Source of the DNA: Acidimicrobiia bacterium | Lineage (GTDB): Bacteria; Actinomycetota; Acidimicrobiia; Spongiisociales; Spongiisociaceae | Length of the DNA: 64,000 nt | NCBI GenBank assembly: GCA_021296345.1 | Contig: JAGWAN010000002.1 | Coordinates: forward strand, 1-64,000 | Reading direction: 5' to 3' | Shown: positions 24,582-34,256 of the stretch, piece after piece | Layout: each line of letters starts with the position of its first letter | Numbering within the stretch: position 1 is the stretch's first letter | Translations under genes and position numbers: made by a program | The notes under the pieces: generated by a model | What the model was told of the DNA's origin: nothing | The model's input: the letters and a program-made list of their open reading frames with translations, nothing else | The model's database searches: none

Positions 24582-25667
24582 GTGCATATCCGAGCTGATC
24601 GGGATGATCTGGCCGAGGCGTTCGGTCGCGCGAACCGGGGTGCAGGAGTCAAGACGGCCCTGCCCACCCTCCAGGGAGTTCGTTGCCAAGCTGAAGACGG
24701 ACAACTGGAAATCACCGGAAGCGATACCGAGGTCACGATCCGGACCTCCGCAAAGGTCGAAGTCATCGAGGCAGGCGCCTTTCTGGTCCCAGGCCGCGTG
24801 ATGACCGATGCCATACGGAGAATGCCCGAGGGAGCGGTGTCCATCCGGTCCGAGGAGGGGGCGATCGAGTTGTCCGGCAACGGGCCGACCTTCACGATCA
24901 GGCTGCTCTCGCTGGAGGACTACCCCAAGCTGCCTGAGCCCGACCTGACCGGAGCGATCGAGTTGGACGGGAACCTGTTGGTGGAGGCGCTTTCGCAGGT
25001 GCTCGTGGCCGCCTCCAACGATGCCTCCCGGCCGATCCTCACCGGTGTTCTGATGGAGAACTACGAGGAGGGTTTGCGGCTGGTGGCAACCGACAGCTAC
25101 CGCCTGGCGATCCGGAACCTTCCGGGGCTGGAAGTGGGGGATGCGGCGCTGATCCCGGCACGAGGCCTCAAGGAGTTGGCGCGAACAGTGGCCGCCGAGC
25201 AGGTTCGGGTCGCGATCCGCGAACGGGATGTCGTGTTCGCCTCCGACCGAGGTTCGCTGAGCATCCGTCTGATCGAGGGCACTTTCCCCAACTACCGGCA
25301 ATTGCTTCCCGACGATTACCCGGCCGCGGTGGAGCTTGACAAGGACCGGATGCTGGAGGCGGTGAGCCGCGCCTCGGTGGTGGCGGATGAACATATCCCG
25401 GTGCGGTTGAACATAACCCCGGACGGGGTGGAGATGTCGGTGAGTCGGAACGACCTCGGTGGGGAGGTCGAGATGCTCGAAGCCACTGTGAGTGGTGAGC
25501 TGGACGAGATGAACATTGCCTTCAATTCCAGGTATCTCCACGACGGGATCACTGCCGTACCGGGCCCGCGCATCCGCATGGAGGTGAAGGACAGCAACCG
25601 CCCCAGCATCATCAGGGCGGACGGGAGCCAGACCTTCCGCTACCTGTTGATGCCCGTGCGCGTCTGA
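24582..25667 (+). CDS. dnaN: DNA polymerase III sliding clamp
   Basis: 361 residues in three clamp domains, from a GTG (VHIRADRDDLAEAFGRANRG) preceded by AGGGAGG. The family blocks RPILTGVLMENYEEGLRLVATDSYRLA and the C-terminal FRYLLMPVRV are clear. The frame opens 46 codons earlier in the intergenic region, which I reject. It holds the polymerase on DNA and is the second gene after the origin; it is followed by recF in 30 bp. Confidence 0.96.
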   Translation: MHIRADRDDLAEAFGRANRGAGVKTALPTLQGVRCQAEDGQLEITGSDTEVTIRTSAKVEVIEAGAFLVPGRVMTDAIRRMPEGAVSIRSEEGAIELSGNGPTFTIRLLSLEDYPKLPEPDLTGAIELDGNLLVEALSQVLVAASNDASRPILTGVLMENYEEGLRLVATDSYRLAIRNLPGLEVGDAALIPARGLKELARTVAAEQVRVAIRERDVVFASDRGSLSIRLIEGTFPNYRQLLPDDYPAAVELDKDRMLEAVSRASVVADEHIPVRLNITPDGVEMSVSRNDLGGEVEMLEATVSGELDEMNIAFNSRYLHDGITAVPGPRIRMEVKDSNRPSIIRADGSQTFRYLLMPVRV

Positions 25668-25697
25668 GGGCGCCGCGGCTCGACGAGGCGCCCCGGG

Positions 25698-26792
25698 GTG
25701 AAGCTGGCCTGGCTGGAGGTGTCCGACTTCCGTAGCTACCGGCGGATGCGGTGGGCGCCGGATCCGAGGGTCAATGTGGTGGTGGGCCGTAATGCGTCCG
25801 GTAAGACCAACCTTCTGGAAGCAGTGGGCTACCTCGCTTCCCTCCGATCCTTCCGAGGGATTCCGGACGCCGCTCTGGTCCGGACGGGCGCAGAACAGTC
25901 AGTTCTCCGTGGGGAGGTGGTAACCCCGGACAGAACCACCCGGATAGAGGTGGAACTACAGCGGGCCGGGCGTCGCCGGGCACAGGTCAACGGAACGCGG
26001 TTGGCTCGCCTGGCGGACCTCGTGGGGGAGGTGCGCATGATCACCTTCCTTCCGGACGATCTCGACCTGATCAAGCGGGGTCCCGCTCGCCGACGAGGCC
26101 TGCTCGACTCGGTGGCCGTCCAGCTGTGGCCGGGCGCCTACCGCGACCAACTGGAATACGAGCGAGCTCTGCGGCAGCGGAATATGTTGCTCAAGCAGAT
26201 GGGTCGCCGGATCGATCCGATCACGCTGGAGGTCTGGGACGAGCGGCTGGGCCGGGCCGGCGCGCGGGTGATGGCTCGCCGCCGCGCCGTGGTGGATGCC
26301 ATCGAGGAGCGATCGGGATCCGCTTACCGGGCACTGGCGGGCGATGCCACGAGGGTGCGGATCGACTACCGGTCAGGGTGGGGCGCCGCGTGCGCTTCGG
26401 ATCGGCCAGGATGGGAGGCGGCCCTCAGGGAGGCTTTCAGGGAGGCCCGGCCCGCCGATCTCGAACGGCGGGTTTCGACGGTGGGACTCCATCGGGACGA
26501 TGTGGGGTTGCTTCTCGACGACCGCGACTCACGGGTCCAGGCCAGCCAGGGCGAGCAGCGCACCCTCGTCCTAGCGCTCCGCCTGGCATCCCACCGGGCG
26601 GTGGAGCAGTCGGTGGGCCAACCCCCGCTGCTCCTGCTGGATGACATCTTCTCGGAACTCGACCACGAACGCTCGGCGGCGCTGGCCCGATCGTTGCCTG
26701 TCGCCCAGACCTTCATCTCGACAGCTCGGGATGAGGAGGTTCCCCTGCCTGCCGGGCGCCGCTGGCGCCTGGAGGAGGGGAACCTGGGATGA
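25698..26792 (+). CDS. recF: DNA repair ATPase RecF
   Basis: 364 residues, SMC-like ABC ATPase. Walker A is GRNASGKTN at residue ~33, the ABC signature is SQGEQRTLVLALRLA, and Walker B is PLLLLDDIFSELD, followed by FISTARDEE. It loads RecA at gaps with RecO and RecR. GTG start. The stop overlaps the next gene by 4 bp. Confidence 0.96.
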   Translation: MKLAWLEVSDFRSYRRMRWAPDPRVNVVVGRNASGKTNLLEAVGYLASLRSFRGIPDAALVRTGAEQSVLRGEVVTPDRTTRIEVELQRAGRRRAQVNGTRLARLADLVGEVRMITFLPDDLDLIKRGPARRRGLLDSVAVQLWPGAYRDQLEYERALRQRNMLLKQMGRRIDPITLEVWDERLGRAGARVMARRRAVVDAIEERSGSAYRALAGDATRVRIDYRSGWGAACASDRPGWEAALREAFREARPADLERRVSTVGLHRDDVGLLLDDRDSRVQASQGEQRTLVLALRLASHRAVEQSVGQPPLLLLDDIFSELDHERSAALARSLPVAQTFISTARDEEVPLPAGRRWRLEEGNLG

Positions 26793-27232
26793 CCGAACGT
26801 TGGTCGCCCGACCAGGTGGAGGAGGCATTGGCATCCTTCGACGGAACCGAGTCCCGAGCGCTGCGCATGCTCTGGGAAATCCATGAGCTGGAGCGTGGCC
26901 ATCAGAGGCGGGCAGCGAAGAAGGCCGGCGAGATGGTGTCCTTCGGAGACATGATCCAGTCCATCATGGCCCGCCTCGGGGTGGCGGATCTGGATCGGAT
27001 CCGAGAGCTCGAGGAGCGCTGGGAGGAGGTGGCGGGCCCGCAATGGGGTTCCAACTCGGTCCCGGTGGTGGTATCTAACGGGGAACTGTTGGTAGAAGCC
27101 TCGGACCCGCGGCTGGTCCGCATGCTCCGGCACGACGCCGATCGGCTGGTGGTGCGTATCGCGGAGCGCTTCGGGAGGTCCTTCGTGACCTCGGTGCGGG
27201 TGGTCGGACCACCCTGGCGAAGGGGGTGGTGA
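26789..27232 (+). CDS. DUF721 (DciA-like) protein
   Basis: 147 residues, cognate of mycobacterial Rv0004 at the same place. The C-terminal half (LEERWEEVAGPQWGSNSVPVVVSNGELLVEASDPRLVRMLR) is the DUF721 fold. DciA proteins of this family load or activate the replicative helicase in bacteria lacking DnaC or DnaI; that role is likely here but not shown. ATG overlapping recF. Confidence 0.85.
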   Translation: MTERWSPDQVEEALASFDGTESRALRMLWEIHELERGHQRRAAKKAGEMVSFGDMIQSIMARLGVADLDRIRELEERWEEVAGPQWGSNSVPVVVSNGELLVEASDPRLVRMLRHDADRLVVRIAERFGRSFVTSVRVVGPPWRRGW

Positions 27233-27257
27233 GGAGTGAGCCCGCCCATGGGAGTTA

Positions 27258-27334
27258 GTTTGTACAAACCCGCAGGTCAACCCCTGTTTCTTAGTGGCGT
27301 GAAGGTTGGCTTTAGATCCAGGTTCGGGTACAAT
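27258..27334 (+). promoter_or_regulatory. Palindrome and promoter upstream of gyrB
   Basis: A 12-bp palindrome GTTTGTACAAAC (27258-27269) precedes a good sigma-70 promoter: TTGGCT (27306-27311), 17-bp spacer, TACAAT (27329-27334). It would start a transcript about 60 bases before the gyrB GTG. Confidence 0.65.
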
Positions 27335-27399
27335 CGGGTGCGCGTGGACGAGCCCCACCGGCGGGCTTCCACCGCCCTCCGCACGACCAAGGACTGCAT

Positions 27400-29307
27400 G
27401 TGACCCTGGACCGACCCTCGAGCTACGGCGCGAGCGATATCAAGGTGTTGCCGGGTCTTGAGGCGGTCCGCCGCCGCCCCGGCATGTACATCGGCACGAC
27501 CGGCCCCAGGGGCCTTCACCACCTGGTCTGGGAGGTGGTGGACAACTCGGTCGACGAAGCCATGGCCGGCTGGGCCACCACCATCGACGTGGTGCTGGAA
27601 GCGGACGGAAGCTGTCGTGTGTCCGACGACGGTCGCGGGATTCCGGTGGCGCAGCATGCCCAGACCCGGAAGTCCGCCCTCACGACGGTGCTCACCACCC
27701 TCCACGCCGGAGGCAAGTTCGAGGAGGGCGCCTACACCGTATCCGGTGGCCTCCATGGGGTGGGCATATCGGTGGTGAATGCTCTCGCCGGCCGGTTCGT
27801 GGCCGAAGTGGAGCGGGACGGCTTCCGATGGTCGCAAACATTCGTGCGCGGCAAGCAAACCGGACCGCTGGTCAAAGGCCGCCCGTCCGCCGAGACCGGC
27901 ACCACCATCACCTTCTGGCCCGATCCCGAAGTCTTCACCGACACGCTGGAGTTCAAGTACTCCACGGTGGCGCAGCGGCTCCGGGAACTGGCCTTCCTCA
28001 ACAAGGGGCTCAAGGTGAGCCTGGTGGACAAGCGGAACGGCGCCCGCTCGGACAACTTCTGTTACAAGGGCGGCCTGCGGGACTTCATCCTCCACCTGAA
28101 CAGCCGCCGCGACGCCCTGCATGGGCGGATCCTCTACTTGGAGGACGAGGCGCCTGAGGCGGAGCTACAGGTCGCTCTCCAGTGGACCAACTCGTTCAAC
28201 GAGAACCTGATCAGCTTTGCCAACAACATCAACACGCACGAGGGCGGAACACACGAGGAAGGCTTCCGCACCGCTCTCACGAAAGCCGTCAACGAGTTCG
28301 CCCGCTCCAAGAACCTGCTCAAGGACAAGGATCGCAACCTGACCGGCGAGGACGTGCGGGAAGGCCTGACCGCGGTGGTCTCCGTGAAGGTGCGCAACCC
28401 GCAGTTCGAGGGGCAGACCAAGACCAAGCTCGGAAATACCGAGATACGCAGCTACGTACAGAAGTCGCTCAACCGGATGCTCCCGGAGTGGTTGGAGCGG
28501 TACTCGCCGGACGCCCGGCGGATCGTGGACAAGGCTCGCCAGGCGCAGCACGCCCGTGAGGCGGCCCGCAAGGCCCGTGATGTGATAAGACGCAAGTCGT
28601 TGCTCGCCTCCTCACGGCTGCCCGGCAAGCTGGTGGACTGCTCGTCCGGCGATCCTGAAATCGCCGAGCTGTTCATCGTGGAGGGGGACTCGGCGGCCGG
28701 TCCGGCGAAGAACGGGCGGGACTCCAAGTTCCAGGCGGTGCTTCCCATCAGAGGCAAGATCCTGAACGTGGAGAAGGCTCGGCTGGCCAAAGCCCTCCAC
28801 AACAAGGAGATACAGGCCCTGATCACCGCGATCGGCACCAACATCGGGGAGGACTTCGAGATCGGCAAGGCGCGGTACCACAAGGTCATCCTCCTGACGG
28901 ACGCGGACGTGGACGGCGCCCACATCCGGACCCTCTTGATGACCTTCTTCTTCCGCCACATGCGACCCCTCATCGAAGCGGGCTACGTGTACATCGCCGT
29001 GCCGCCCCTGTACCGGGTCAAGGTCGGGCGGCGGGTCAGGTACCTGGCCGACGATGCCGCGCTGTCGGCCTTCAAGGAGTCCCATCCGAAGGCCCGGCCC
29101 ACGCGGTTCAAGGGGCTCGGGGAGATGAACGACTCCGAGTTGGGAGAGACTGCCCTCCATCCCAATACCCGGACGCTGGTCCAAGTGGACATGCAGGATG
29201 CGGCGGGGGCCGACCACGTCTTCTCGACCCTGATGGGCGGTGACGTAGCCGCTCGCAAGGAGTTCATCCAGCAGAACGCCGGCGATGTCCGGTTCCTGGA
29301 TATCTGA
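27400..29307 (+). CDS. gyrB: DNA gyrase subunit B
   Basis: 635 residues. GHKL ATPase with EVVDNSVDEAMAGW and GRGIP and the GGKFEEGAYTVSGGLHGVGISVVNAL lid; transducer domain; TOPRIM with EGDSAAGPAKNGRDSKFQAV and TDADVDGAHIRTLL; C-terminal RFKGLGEMN. With GyrA it introduces negative supercoils. EGDSAAGPAK differs slightly from the usual EGDSAGGSAK. GTG start behind a clear promoter. gyrA begins 17 bp after its stop. Confidence 0.97.
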   Translation: MTLDRPSSYGASDIKVLPGLEAVRRRPGMYIGTTGPRGLHHLVWEVVDNSVDEAMAGWATTIDVVLEADGSCRVSDDGRGIPVAQHAQTRKSALTTVLTTLHAGGKFEEGAYTVSGGLHGVGISVVNALAGRFVAEVERDGFRWSQTFVRGKQTGPLVKGRPSAETGTTITFWPDPEVFTDTLEFKYSTVAQRLRELAFLNKGLKVSLVDKRNGARSDNFCYKGGLRDFILHLNSRRDALHGRILYLEDEAPEAELQVALQWTNSFNENLISFANNINTHEGGTHEEGFRTALTKAVNEFARSKNLLKDKDRNLTGEDVREGLTAVVSVKVRNPQFEGQTKTKLGNTEIRSYVQKSLNRMLPEWLERYSPDARRIVDKARQAQHAREAARKARDVIRRKSLLASSRLPGKLVDCSSGDPEIAELFIVEGDSAAGPAKNGRDSKFQAVLPIRGKILNVEKARLAKALHNKEIQALITAIGTNIGEDFEIGKARYHKVILLTDADVDGAHIRTLLMTFFFRHMRPLIEAGYVYIAVPPLYRVKVGRRVRYLADDAALSAFKESHPKARPTRFKGLGEMNDSELGETALHPNTRTLVQVDMQDAAGADHVFSTLMGGDVAARKEFIQQNAGDVRFLDI

Positions 29308-29323
29308 GCGGGAGGAAGGTACC

Positions 29324-31780
29324 GTGCCCGAACTCGAGACGGGAGGCGCCGCCCCCCTCCTAGCGGTCGACATAAACGACGAGATGGCCAAGTCCTTCGT
29401 GGACTACGCCATGTCCGTGATCGTGTCACGGGCGCTCCCGGACGTGCGTGACGGGCTCAAGCCGGTGCAGAGGCGGATCATCTACGCCATGGACGACATG
29501 GGGGTGGGGTCGCGGAGTTCCCACCGGAAGTCGGCCACGGTGGTGGGGGAGGTGATCGGCAAATACCACCCGCACTCCAACGACGCCATCTATGACGCCC
29601 TCGTCAGGATGGGTCAGTCCTTCTCCCTCCGGTATCCCCTGATCCATCCGCAGGGCAACTTCGGCACGACCGACGATCCGCCGGCGGCGATGCGCTACAC
29701 GGAGTGCAGGCTGGCTCCGCTGGCCGCGGTGCTGCTCGACGGTATCGACGAGGACACGGTGGACTTCGCCGACAACTTCGACGGGTCCGAGCAGGAACCG
29801 GTCGTGCTGCCGGCCCGCTTCCCCAACCTGCTGGTGAACGGCTCGCAGGGGATCGCAGTGGGCATGGCCACCAACATCCCGCCCCACAACCTGGGGGAGA
29901 TCATCGACGCCTGCCTGTTCGGACTGGAGAACCCGGATGCAGGTCCCGAGGAATACCTGTCGATCGTCAAGGGACCCGACTTCCCGACGGGAGGCTACGT
30001 GATCGGGACCAAGGGCGTGAAGGACGCGCTGGTGTCGGGGCGGGGCTCGGTCCGGATGCGCGCGGTCACCGATGTCGAGCAGATCCGCAAGAACCGCACG
30101 GCCATCGTGGTGACCGAGTTGCCCTACCAGGGGAGCCAGGATCGGGTCATGGCGCGGATAGCCACCCTCGTCCAGCAGAAGACGCTGGAGGGTATTTCCG
30201 ACCTGCGCAACGAGTCCTCCGCCCGCGTGGGCGTGCGCCTGGTTATCGAGCTCAAGAAGGACGTCAACCCCAAGGTGGTGCTGAACAACCTGTTCAAGCA
30301 CACCAACCTGGAGGAGAACTTCCACGTCAACGCGGTGGCCCTGGTGGACGGGGTGCCGCGCACGCTCAACATCGCCGAGATGGTCCAGTACTTCCTCGAT
30401 CACCAGATGGAGGTGATCGAGCGCCGCACCCGCTTCCGCCTGAAGCGGGCGCAGGCCCGCGCCCACATCCTGGAGGGGCTGATCGTGGCGGTTGACAACA
30501 TCGACGAGGTGATCGCGGTGATCCGGGGGAGCGAGGACACCCCCTCGGCCCGGGTCGCTCTCATGGACCGCTTCCCGCTCTCGGAGATACAGGCCCGAGC
30601 CATCTTGGACATGGCCTTGCGCCGCCTCACCTCGCTGGAGACCGTCAAGCTACGGAAGGAACACGCCGAGCTGCAGCGGCTGATCACCGAGTTGTCCGGC
30701 ATCTTGGCCGATCCGGTCCGCCGCCGGGGGATCATCTCCGACGAGCTCCAGGCCACGCGCAAGGCTCACGGAAACCCTCGCCGCACCCAGGTCATGCCGG
30801 CCGAGACCGAGCTGTCCCTGGAGGATCTGATCGCGGATGACGAGCTCCTCGTCACCGTTTCCGAGAAGGGCTACGTGAAGTCGGTAATGGCCGGGAGCTA
30901 CCGGTCGCAGGGACGAGGTGGCAGGGGGGTCAAGGCTGCTGCCCTCCGGGGGGGCGACTACCTAACCCATGTGATACATACGACAGCGCTTGCCTACCTG
31001 TTGTTCTTCACGAACCGAGGTCGGGTTTACCGCATCCGGGCGCACCAGATCCCTCGCAAGGCGCGGACCGCGAAGGGAGTACTTGCTCAAGGGGTACTGC
31101 CCCTCGAGCCGGACGAACGCATCAAAGCGCTTGTCGATACCCGTGACTACGAGTCCTTCAAATATATGGTCATGATCACAAGGAAGGGCCAGGTCAAGCG
31201 GACCGCCTTCCGCCAGTACGACAGCCGGAATACGAGGCTCGTGGCTATCAGCCTGGTTGGCGACGACGAGGTGGTTGCTGTCCGGTCGACGGATGGGAAC
31301 AGCGACATCCTCCTCTTCACGCGCCAAGGCCTCGGAATCCGCTTCTCCGAGGACGACATCCGCCCGATGGGTCGATCCACGCGCGGCGTCAAAGGCATCA
31401 AGCTCGACGAGGGCGACGAGGTCGTTGGCGGTACGGTGACTCTTGACGGAGACGATGTTCTGCTGCTGACGTCGAGTGGCCTCGGCAAGCGGGCGCGGGT
31501 CGCCTTGTTCAGACCTCAGAAGAGGGGCGGCCGGGGCCTGAAAGCCATCAATCTGACCCGGGTGCCGGGGGAATTGGTCGGGGCACAGGCAGTTACGGAA
31601 GGGAGCGAGGCCTTCGTGGTTTCATCGGAGGGCGTCGCGATCAGGATGAGGACGGACGACATAAGCCGCCAGGGTCGCTACGCGAGCGGGGTGAAGGTAA
31701 TGGACCTATCCGAGGGGGCCAGGGTCAGTTCGTTCGCTCCCGTTCCTATGGACACGGGCCTCTCTACCGGGGCGAAGTGA
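29324..31780 (+). CDS. gyrA: DNA gyrase subunit A
   Basis: 818 residues. The catalytic Tyr lies in [12 protein letters not shown], the quinolone region reads [17 protein letters not shown], and the C-terminal beta-pinwheel contains a GyrA box ([11 protein letters not shown]), which marks gyrase rather than topoisomerase IV. GTG start chosen for its GGGAGGAAGG ribosome site; the frame extends 13 codons into gyrB. The stop overlaps the next gene by 4 bp. Confidence 0.97.
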   Translation: MPELETGGAAPLLAVDINDEMAKSFVDYAMSVIVSRALPDVRDGLKPVQRRIIYAMDDMGVGSRSSHRKSATVVGEVIGKYHPHSNDAIYDALVRMGQSFSLRYPLIHPQGNFGTTDDPPAAMRYTECRLAPLAAVLLDGIDEDTVDFADNFDGSEQEPVVLPARFPNLLVNGSQGIAVGMATNIPPHNLGEIIDACLFGLENPDAGPEEYLSIVKGPDFPTGGYVIGTKGVKDALVSGRGSVRMRAVTDVEQIRKNRTAIVVTELPYQGSQDRVMARIATLVQQKTLEGISDLRNESSARVGVRLVIELKKDVNPKVVLNNLFKHTNLEENFHVNAVALVDGVPRTLNIAEMVQYFLDHQMEVIERRTRFRLKRAQARAHILEGLIVAVDNIDEVIAVIRGSEDTPSARVALMDRFPLSEIQARAILDMALRRLTSLETVKLRKEHAELQRLITELSGILADPVRRRGIISDELQATRKAHGNPRRTQVMPAETELSLEDLIADDELLVTVSEKGYVKSVMAGSYRSQGRGGRGVKAAALRGGDYLTHVIHTTALAYLLFFTNRGRVYRIRAHQIPRKARTAKGVLAQGVLPLEPDERIKALVDTRDYESFKYMVMITRKGQVKRTAFRQYDSRNTRLVAISLVGDDEVVAVRSTDGNSDILLFTRQGLGIRFSEDDIRPMGRSTRGVKGIKLDEGDEVVGGTVTLDGDDVLLLTSSGLGKRARVALFRPQKRGGRGLKAINLTRVPGELVGAQAVTEGSEAFVVSSEGVAIRMRTDDISRQGRYASGVKVMDLSEGARVSSFAPVPMDTGLSTGAK

Positions 31781-32235
31781 CGGAAGCGAGGTTGGGGGCT
31801 TGGTCCGCCCCGCCCACCACGCAACGCCGGGTTCGCCGGATTCTCCGCAAGTTCGATCCTTGGACGGTCATGAAGGTGTCCGCTGTCCTGTCCGCGCTGG
31901 CAGCACTCGGCTTGGTCCTGCTGTCGGTGATGTTCTGGGCGGTGATTTCCAGGCTCGGCCTGGTCTCCGCCTTCGACGAGGCCGCCGCCCGGGTGGCGCT
32001 GATCGACCCCGACGAGTCGCTCTTCAAGGCGGGCGGGGAGTACCTGCGCGGCATGATCCTGCTGGCGGCCAGCTGGATGGCGGGAACCACCGCCACCCTG
32101 ACGGTGGGAGCGGTGCTGTACAACCTGTTGGCGGATCTGGTCGGGGGAATCGAGTTCACGGTGCTGGAGGAGGTGCCGGTGGATACCTCCGCCCGGCACG
32201 AGGCCGGGGGACGATCACGCCCGGGAGGGATGTGA
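31777..32235 (+). CDS. DUF3566 transmembrane protein, first copy
   Basis: 152 residues with two membrane helices (VSAVLSALAALGLVLLSVMFWAVI and an internal MILLAASWMAGTTATLTVGAVL). The motif RVRRILRKFDPWTVMKVS and the ending VLYNLLADLVGGIEFTVLEE are DUF3566, the family next to gyrA in actinobacteria (Rv0007). GTG start overlaps gyrA; the stop shares a base with the next ATG. Function unknown, suspected envelope role. Confidence 0.88.
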   Translation: MTEARLGAWSAPPTTQRRVRRILRKFDPWTVMKVSAVLSALAALGLVLLSVMFWAVISRLGLVSAFDEAAARVALIDPDESLFKAGGEYLRGMILLAASWMAGTTATLTVGAVLYNLLADLVGGIEFTVLEEVPVDTSARHEAGGRSRPGGM

Positions 32236-32699
32236 TGGCGACCGCGACCGTACGGCGGGTGCGGCGGGTGATCCGCAAGTTCGACCCGTGGACGGTGTTC
32301 AAGGTGTCGCTTCTTTTTCATGTGGTGTTCGCAGCCGCCACTCTGATCGGCCTGCTCCTCATGTGGTCCCTGGTTGAGAGGGCCGGAATCCCCGCCTCGC
32401 TCGACCAGTTCCTGATCACTATCAGCCTGGTTGACGATCGCTCGGTCTTCTTCGACAACGGAAGCCGGTTCATCCGGGTGGCGATCTTCTTCTCGGTGGT
32501 GTTCGGGGCGGCGATGATCCTGCTGTCCACGCTGGCGGCGGTGATCTACAACCTGACTTCCGACGTGGTGGGCGGTGTGGAGGTGGTCATGCTGGAGGAG
32601 ACCCTGCAGGTGCCGGCGCCCGCTATACCCGGCCCTCCGGATCCCGGCCCCGATACGTCACCCGAGGACTCCGCCGAGATGCCCACCCTGGCCAACTGA
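32235..32699 (+). CDS. DUF3566 transmembrane protein, second copy
   Basis: 154 residues, clear paralogue of the preceding protein: RVRRVIRKFDPWTVFKVSLLF against RVRRILRKFDPWTVMKVSAV, and VIYNLTSDVVGGVEVVMLEE against VLYNLLADLVGGIEFTVLEE. It has two helices with a ~45-residue outer loop between them and a Pro-rich C-terminus. Tandem duplication of this gene is not usual in the model actinobacteria I know. GGGAGGG lies before the ATG. Confidence 0.88.
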   Translation: MATATVRRVRRVIRKFDPWTVFKVSLLFHVVFAAATLIGLLLMWSLVERAGIPASLDQFLITISLVDDRSVFFDNGSRFIRVAIFFSVVFGAAMILLSTLAAVIYNLTSDVVGGVEVVMLEETLQVPAPAIPGPPDPGPDTSPEDSAEMPTLAN

Positions 32700-32867
32700 C
32701 CGCTGCGGGTACGGCTCCTTCAGCGGGCCGTTCGCCACGGCAGCACCCGACGAGTCACTAGGCCAGACTCAGGACCGGCGGGCCGCCATTCGCTAGTGAA
32801 GCTCATGTTGTCTCCATGACCTCCGCCAGGAACGGTAGCGCGGGTCCGTATCCATATGGGAGGGTCC

Positions 32868-32938
32868 GGTGTTCTAGTTGCTAGTTCTTATCAGCGATCA
32901 ACGACTAGCGACTACGGACTACCGACTAATGATCTAGG
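32868..32938. repeat. CTAG-rich degenerate spacer repeat
   Basis: Runs of TAGTTGCTAGTT and ACGACTAGCGACTACGGACT between two convergent gene ends. Part of the same loose family as the patches at 6766, 44800, 50220 and 56300. Confidence 0.5.
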
Positions 32939-33680
32939 CGGCGACGAACCGGGCCACCTGCATGCCGGCTTCCCGGGCCAGCCGCACGAAGGCCCCGTCC
33001 GGATCGCCGGGTCCGCCTGCGCCCCGTGGGTAGGCGCCGCGCGCGGCGGCCAGGATGGCCGATCCGAAGCACACCGCATCGAGGAATCGCCCCTCGTCCG
33101 AAACGCCGTGGACCAGGGACCCGCCGCCCTCGGCGCCATGGAACTCGAGGTCGACCCGGACCGCCTTCCATGGCGAGTCGGTGGGGGCCGGGCAGCAGGC
33201 CACATCCGGCCAGGGAAGGGGGTTCTCCCCCCAGCCGGCCCACAGGGACCCGACCGGCTCGGGAAAGGTCACCGCCCGCCCGGCCCGGAGCGGACGGCCC
33301 GCCACGGTCCACGCCAGGCGAGCCTTGAGCGGCTCCGCCGACGGGGGAAGCATCGAGATGGCCAGAGCGGCGGCCAGACCCGCCCCGCTCGCGGCTCCGC
33401 TGACGATGGTGGCATCCGGGGCAGGGGTAAAGCGGACGGGTAGGTCGGCGCCAACCACTACGGGAAGGCCCAGAGCGCATGCCTCCTCCACCAGCGGGCG
33501 GGAGGCGGCGTCAACCGTGTCGACGGCGAGCACGTCCCAGCCCTCGACGGAGCCCGGCGGCCCGTCGGCGTCCGGGCCAGTTGGCAACCGGCCGACTTCG
33601 ACGCCGGGGGCGGCCTGGAGCACCCGGATCACCCGGTTGCTCCGATCGCCTTCTGAATGGAGAGCGATTCGATGGGTCAC
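32934..33680 (-). CDS. Conserved-looking hypothetical protein
   Basis: 248 residues from a GTG (THRIALHSEGDRSNRVIRVL). It starts like a Rossmann-type or response-regulator-like alpha/beta fold: the segment WDVLAVDTVDAASRPLVEEACALGLPVVVGADL reads as beta-alpha-beta, and a Gly/Ala-rich helix (VSGAASGAGLAAALAISMLP) follows. No cofactor motif can be confirmed. Its start overlaps the stop of a 46-codon gene, so the two form a small operon converging on the gyrase operon. I do not recognise the family. Confidence 0.6.
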   Translation of the reverse strand: MTHRIALHSEGDRSNRVIRVLQAAPGVEVGRLPTGPDADGPPGSVEGWDVLAVDTVDAASRPLVEEACALGLPVVVGADLPVRFTPAPDATIVSGAASGAGLAAALAISMLPPSAEPLKARLAWTVAGRPLRAGRAVTFPEPVGSLWAGWGENPLPWPDVACCPAPTDSPWKAVRVDLEFHGAEGGGSLVHGVSDEGRFLDAVCFGSAILAAARGAYPRGAGGPGDPDGAFVRLAREAGMQVARFVAA

Positions 33681-33817
33681 TGATGGCGCACGATCGGATG
33701 CCAGGTACCGGGTGTGGTGGGGGGCTTCGTGTAGGCCGAGGCGCGCAACCTCCAGGAGGTGATCGCCGCGGCGGCTGTCGCCAGCAGGGCCACTGCCAGG
33801 AGCGTCCGGAACTTCAT
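33677..33817 (-). CDS. Small single-helix membrane protein
   Basis: 46 residues: MKFRTLLAVALLATAAAAIT then SWRLRASAYTKPPTTPGTW and HPIVRHQ. A positively charged start and one helix predict a membrane anchor. Its TGA overlaps the next GTG (GTGA), which supports real translation. Actinobacteria often carry a tiny DLW-39 protein near gyrA with the same build, but the DLW ending is missing here. Ribosome site weak. Confidence 0.55.
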   Translation of the reverse strand: MKFRTLLAVALLATAAAAITSWRLRASAYTKPPTTPGTWHPIVRHQ

Positions 33818-33939
33818 GGCAGGAGAGTCTACGAGTCGCGGTTTCCAATGTTGCCGGCTGCCGACCGGGATGGCGGCTCCGTTGAGAGAGTTCTCTCCAC
33901 GGGACCGGCGGCCGGCTCACGGGATCGGACGAAAGGATA

Positions 33940-33964
33940 GAACATGTCATACCCTCGCTATACG
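33940..33964 (+). promoter_or_regulatory. Predicted promoter of small RNA copy B
   Basis: TATACG (33959-33964) preceded at 15 bp by AGAAC, with TGTCATA between; the arrangement and spacing match the region before copy A. Confidence 0.5.
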
Positions 33965-33970
33965 TTGCGT

Positions 33971-34155
33971 ATTGCCAAGCACCACCACCGGCCGATGAGG
34001 TGAGACCGATCGGAACGGCCGGTCCGAGGGAACATGACAGCTCAATGGAGCGAACAGCCGATTCCCGGCAACCGGCCGGGCATGGCCGACCACGCTCCGA
34101 ACCACGGTGGCGGCGGCGGGGGAGGGGGCCCGGTGCGGAGCGCCGGGTTGGCGCG
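33971..34155 (+). ncRNA. Candidate small RNA, copy B of an origin-flanking pair
   Basis: About 185 nt closely matching the minus-strand element at 12625-12804. Shared blocks include ATTGCCAAGCACC, CACCGGCCGATGAGG, GACCGATCGG, and GGCATGGCCGACCACGCTCC, with a conserved G-rich GGCGG stretch before the 3' hairpin CCCGGTGC-GGA-GCGCCGGG. The terminal T run is weaker than in copy A. The AlkD-like gene starts ~100 bp downstream, so a leader role cannot be excluded, but the genes after the two copies are unrelated. Confidence 0.62.
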
Positions 34156-34256
34156 ATTTTCGCGTTCTTTCTGATGGGGGTGCTGGAACCGAGTCCCATC
34201 ATCGTGAGCCGGCAGCGCGTCTGGCACAATCTCGCGGTCTGGCACAATCCCTTCGT

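Noticed and set aside
29426-30495. Frames of 260-350 codons inside gyrA in other phases
   Set aside because: Low-complexity shadows of a firmly identified gene.
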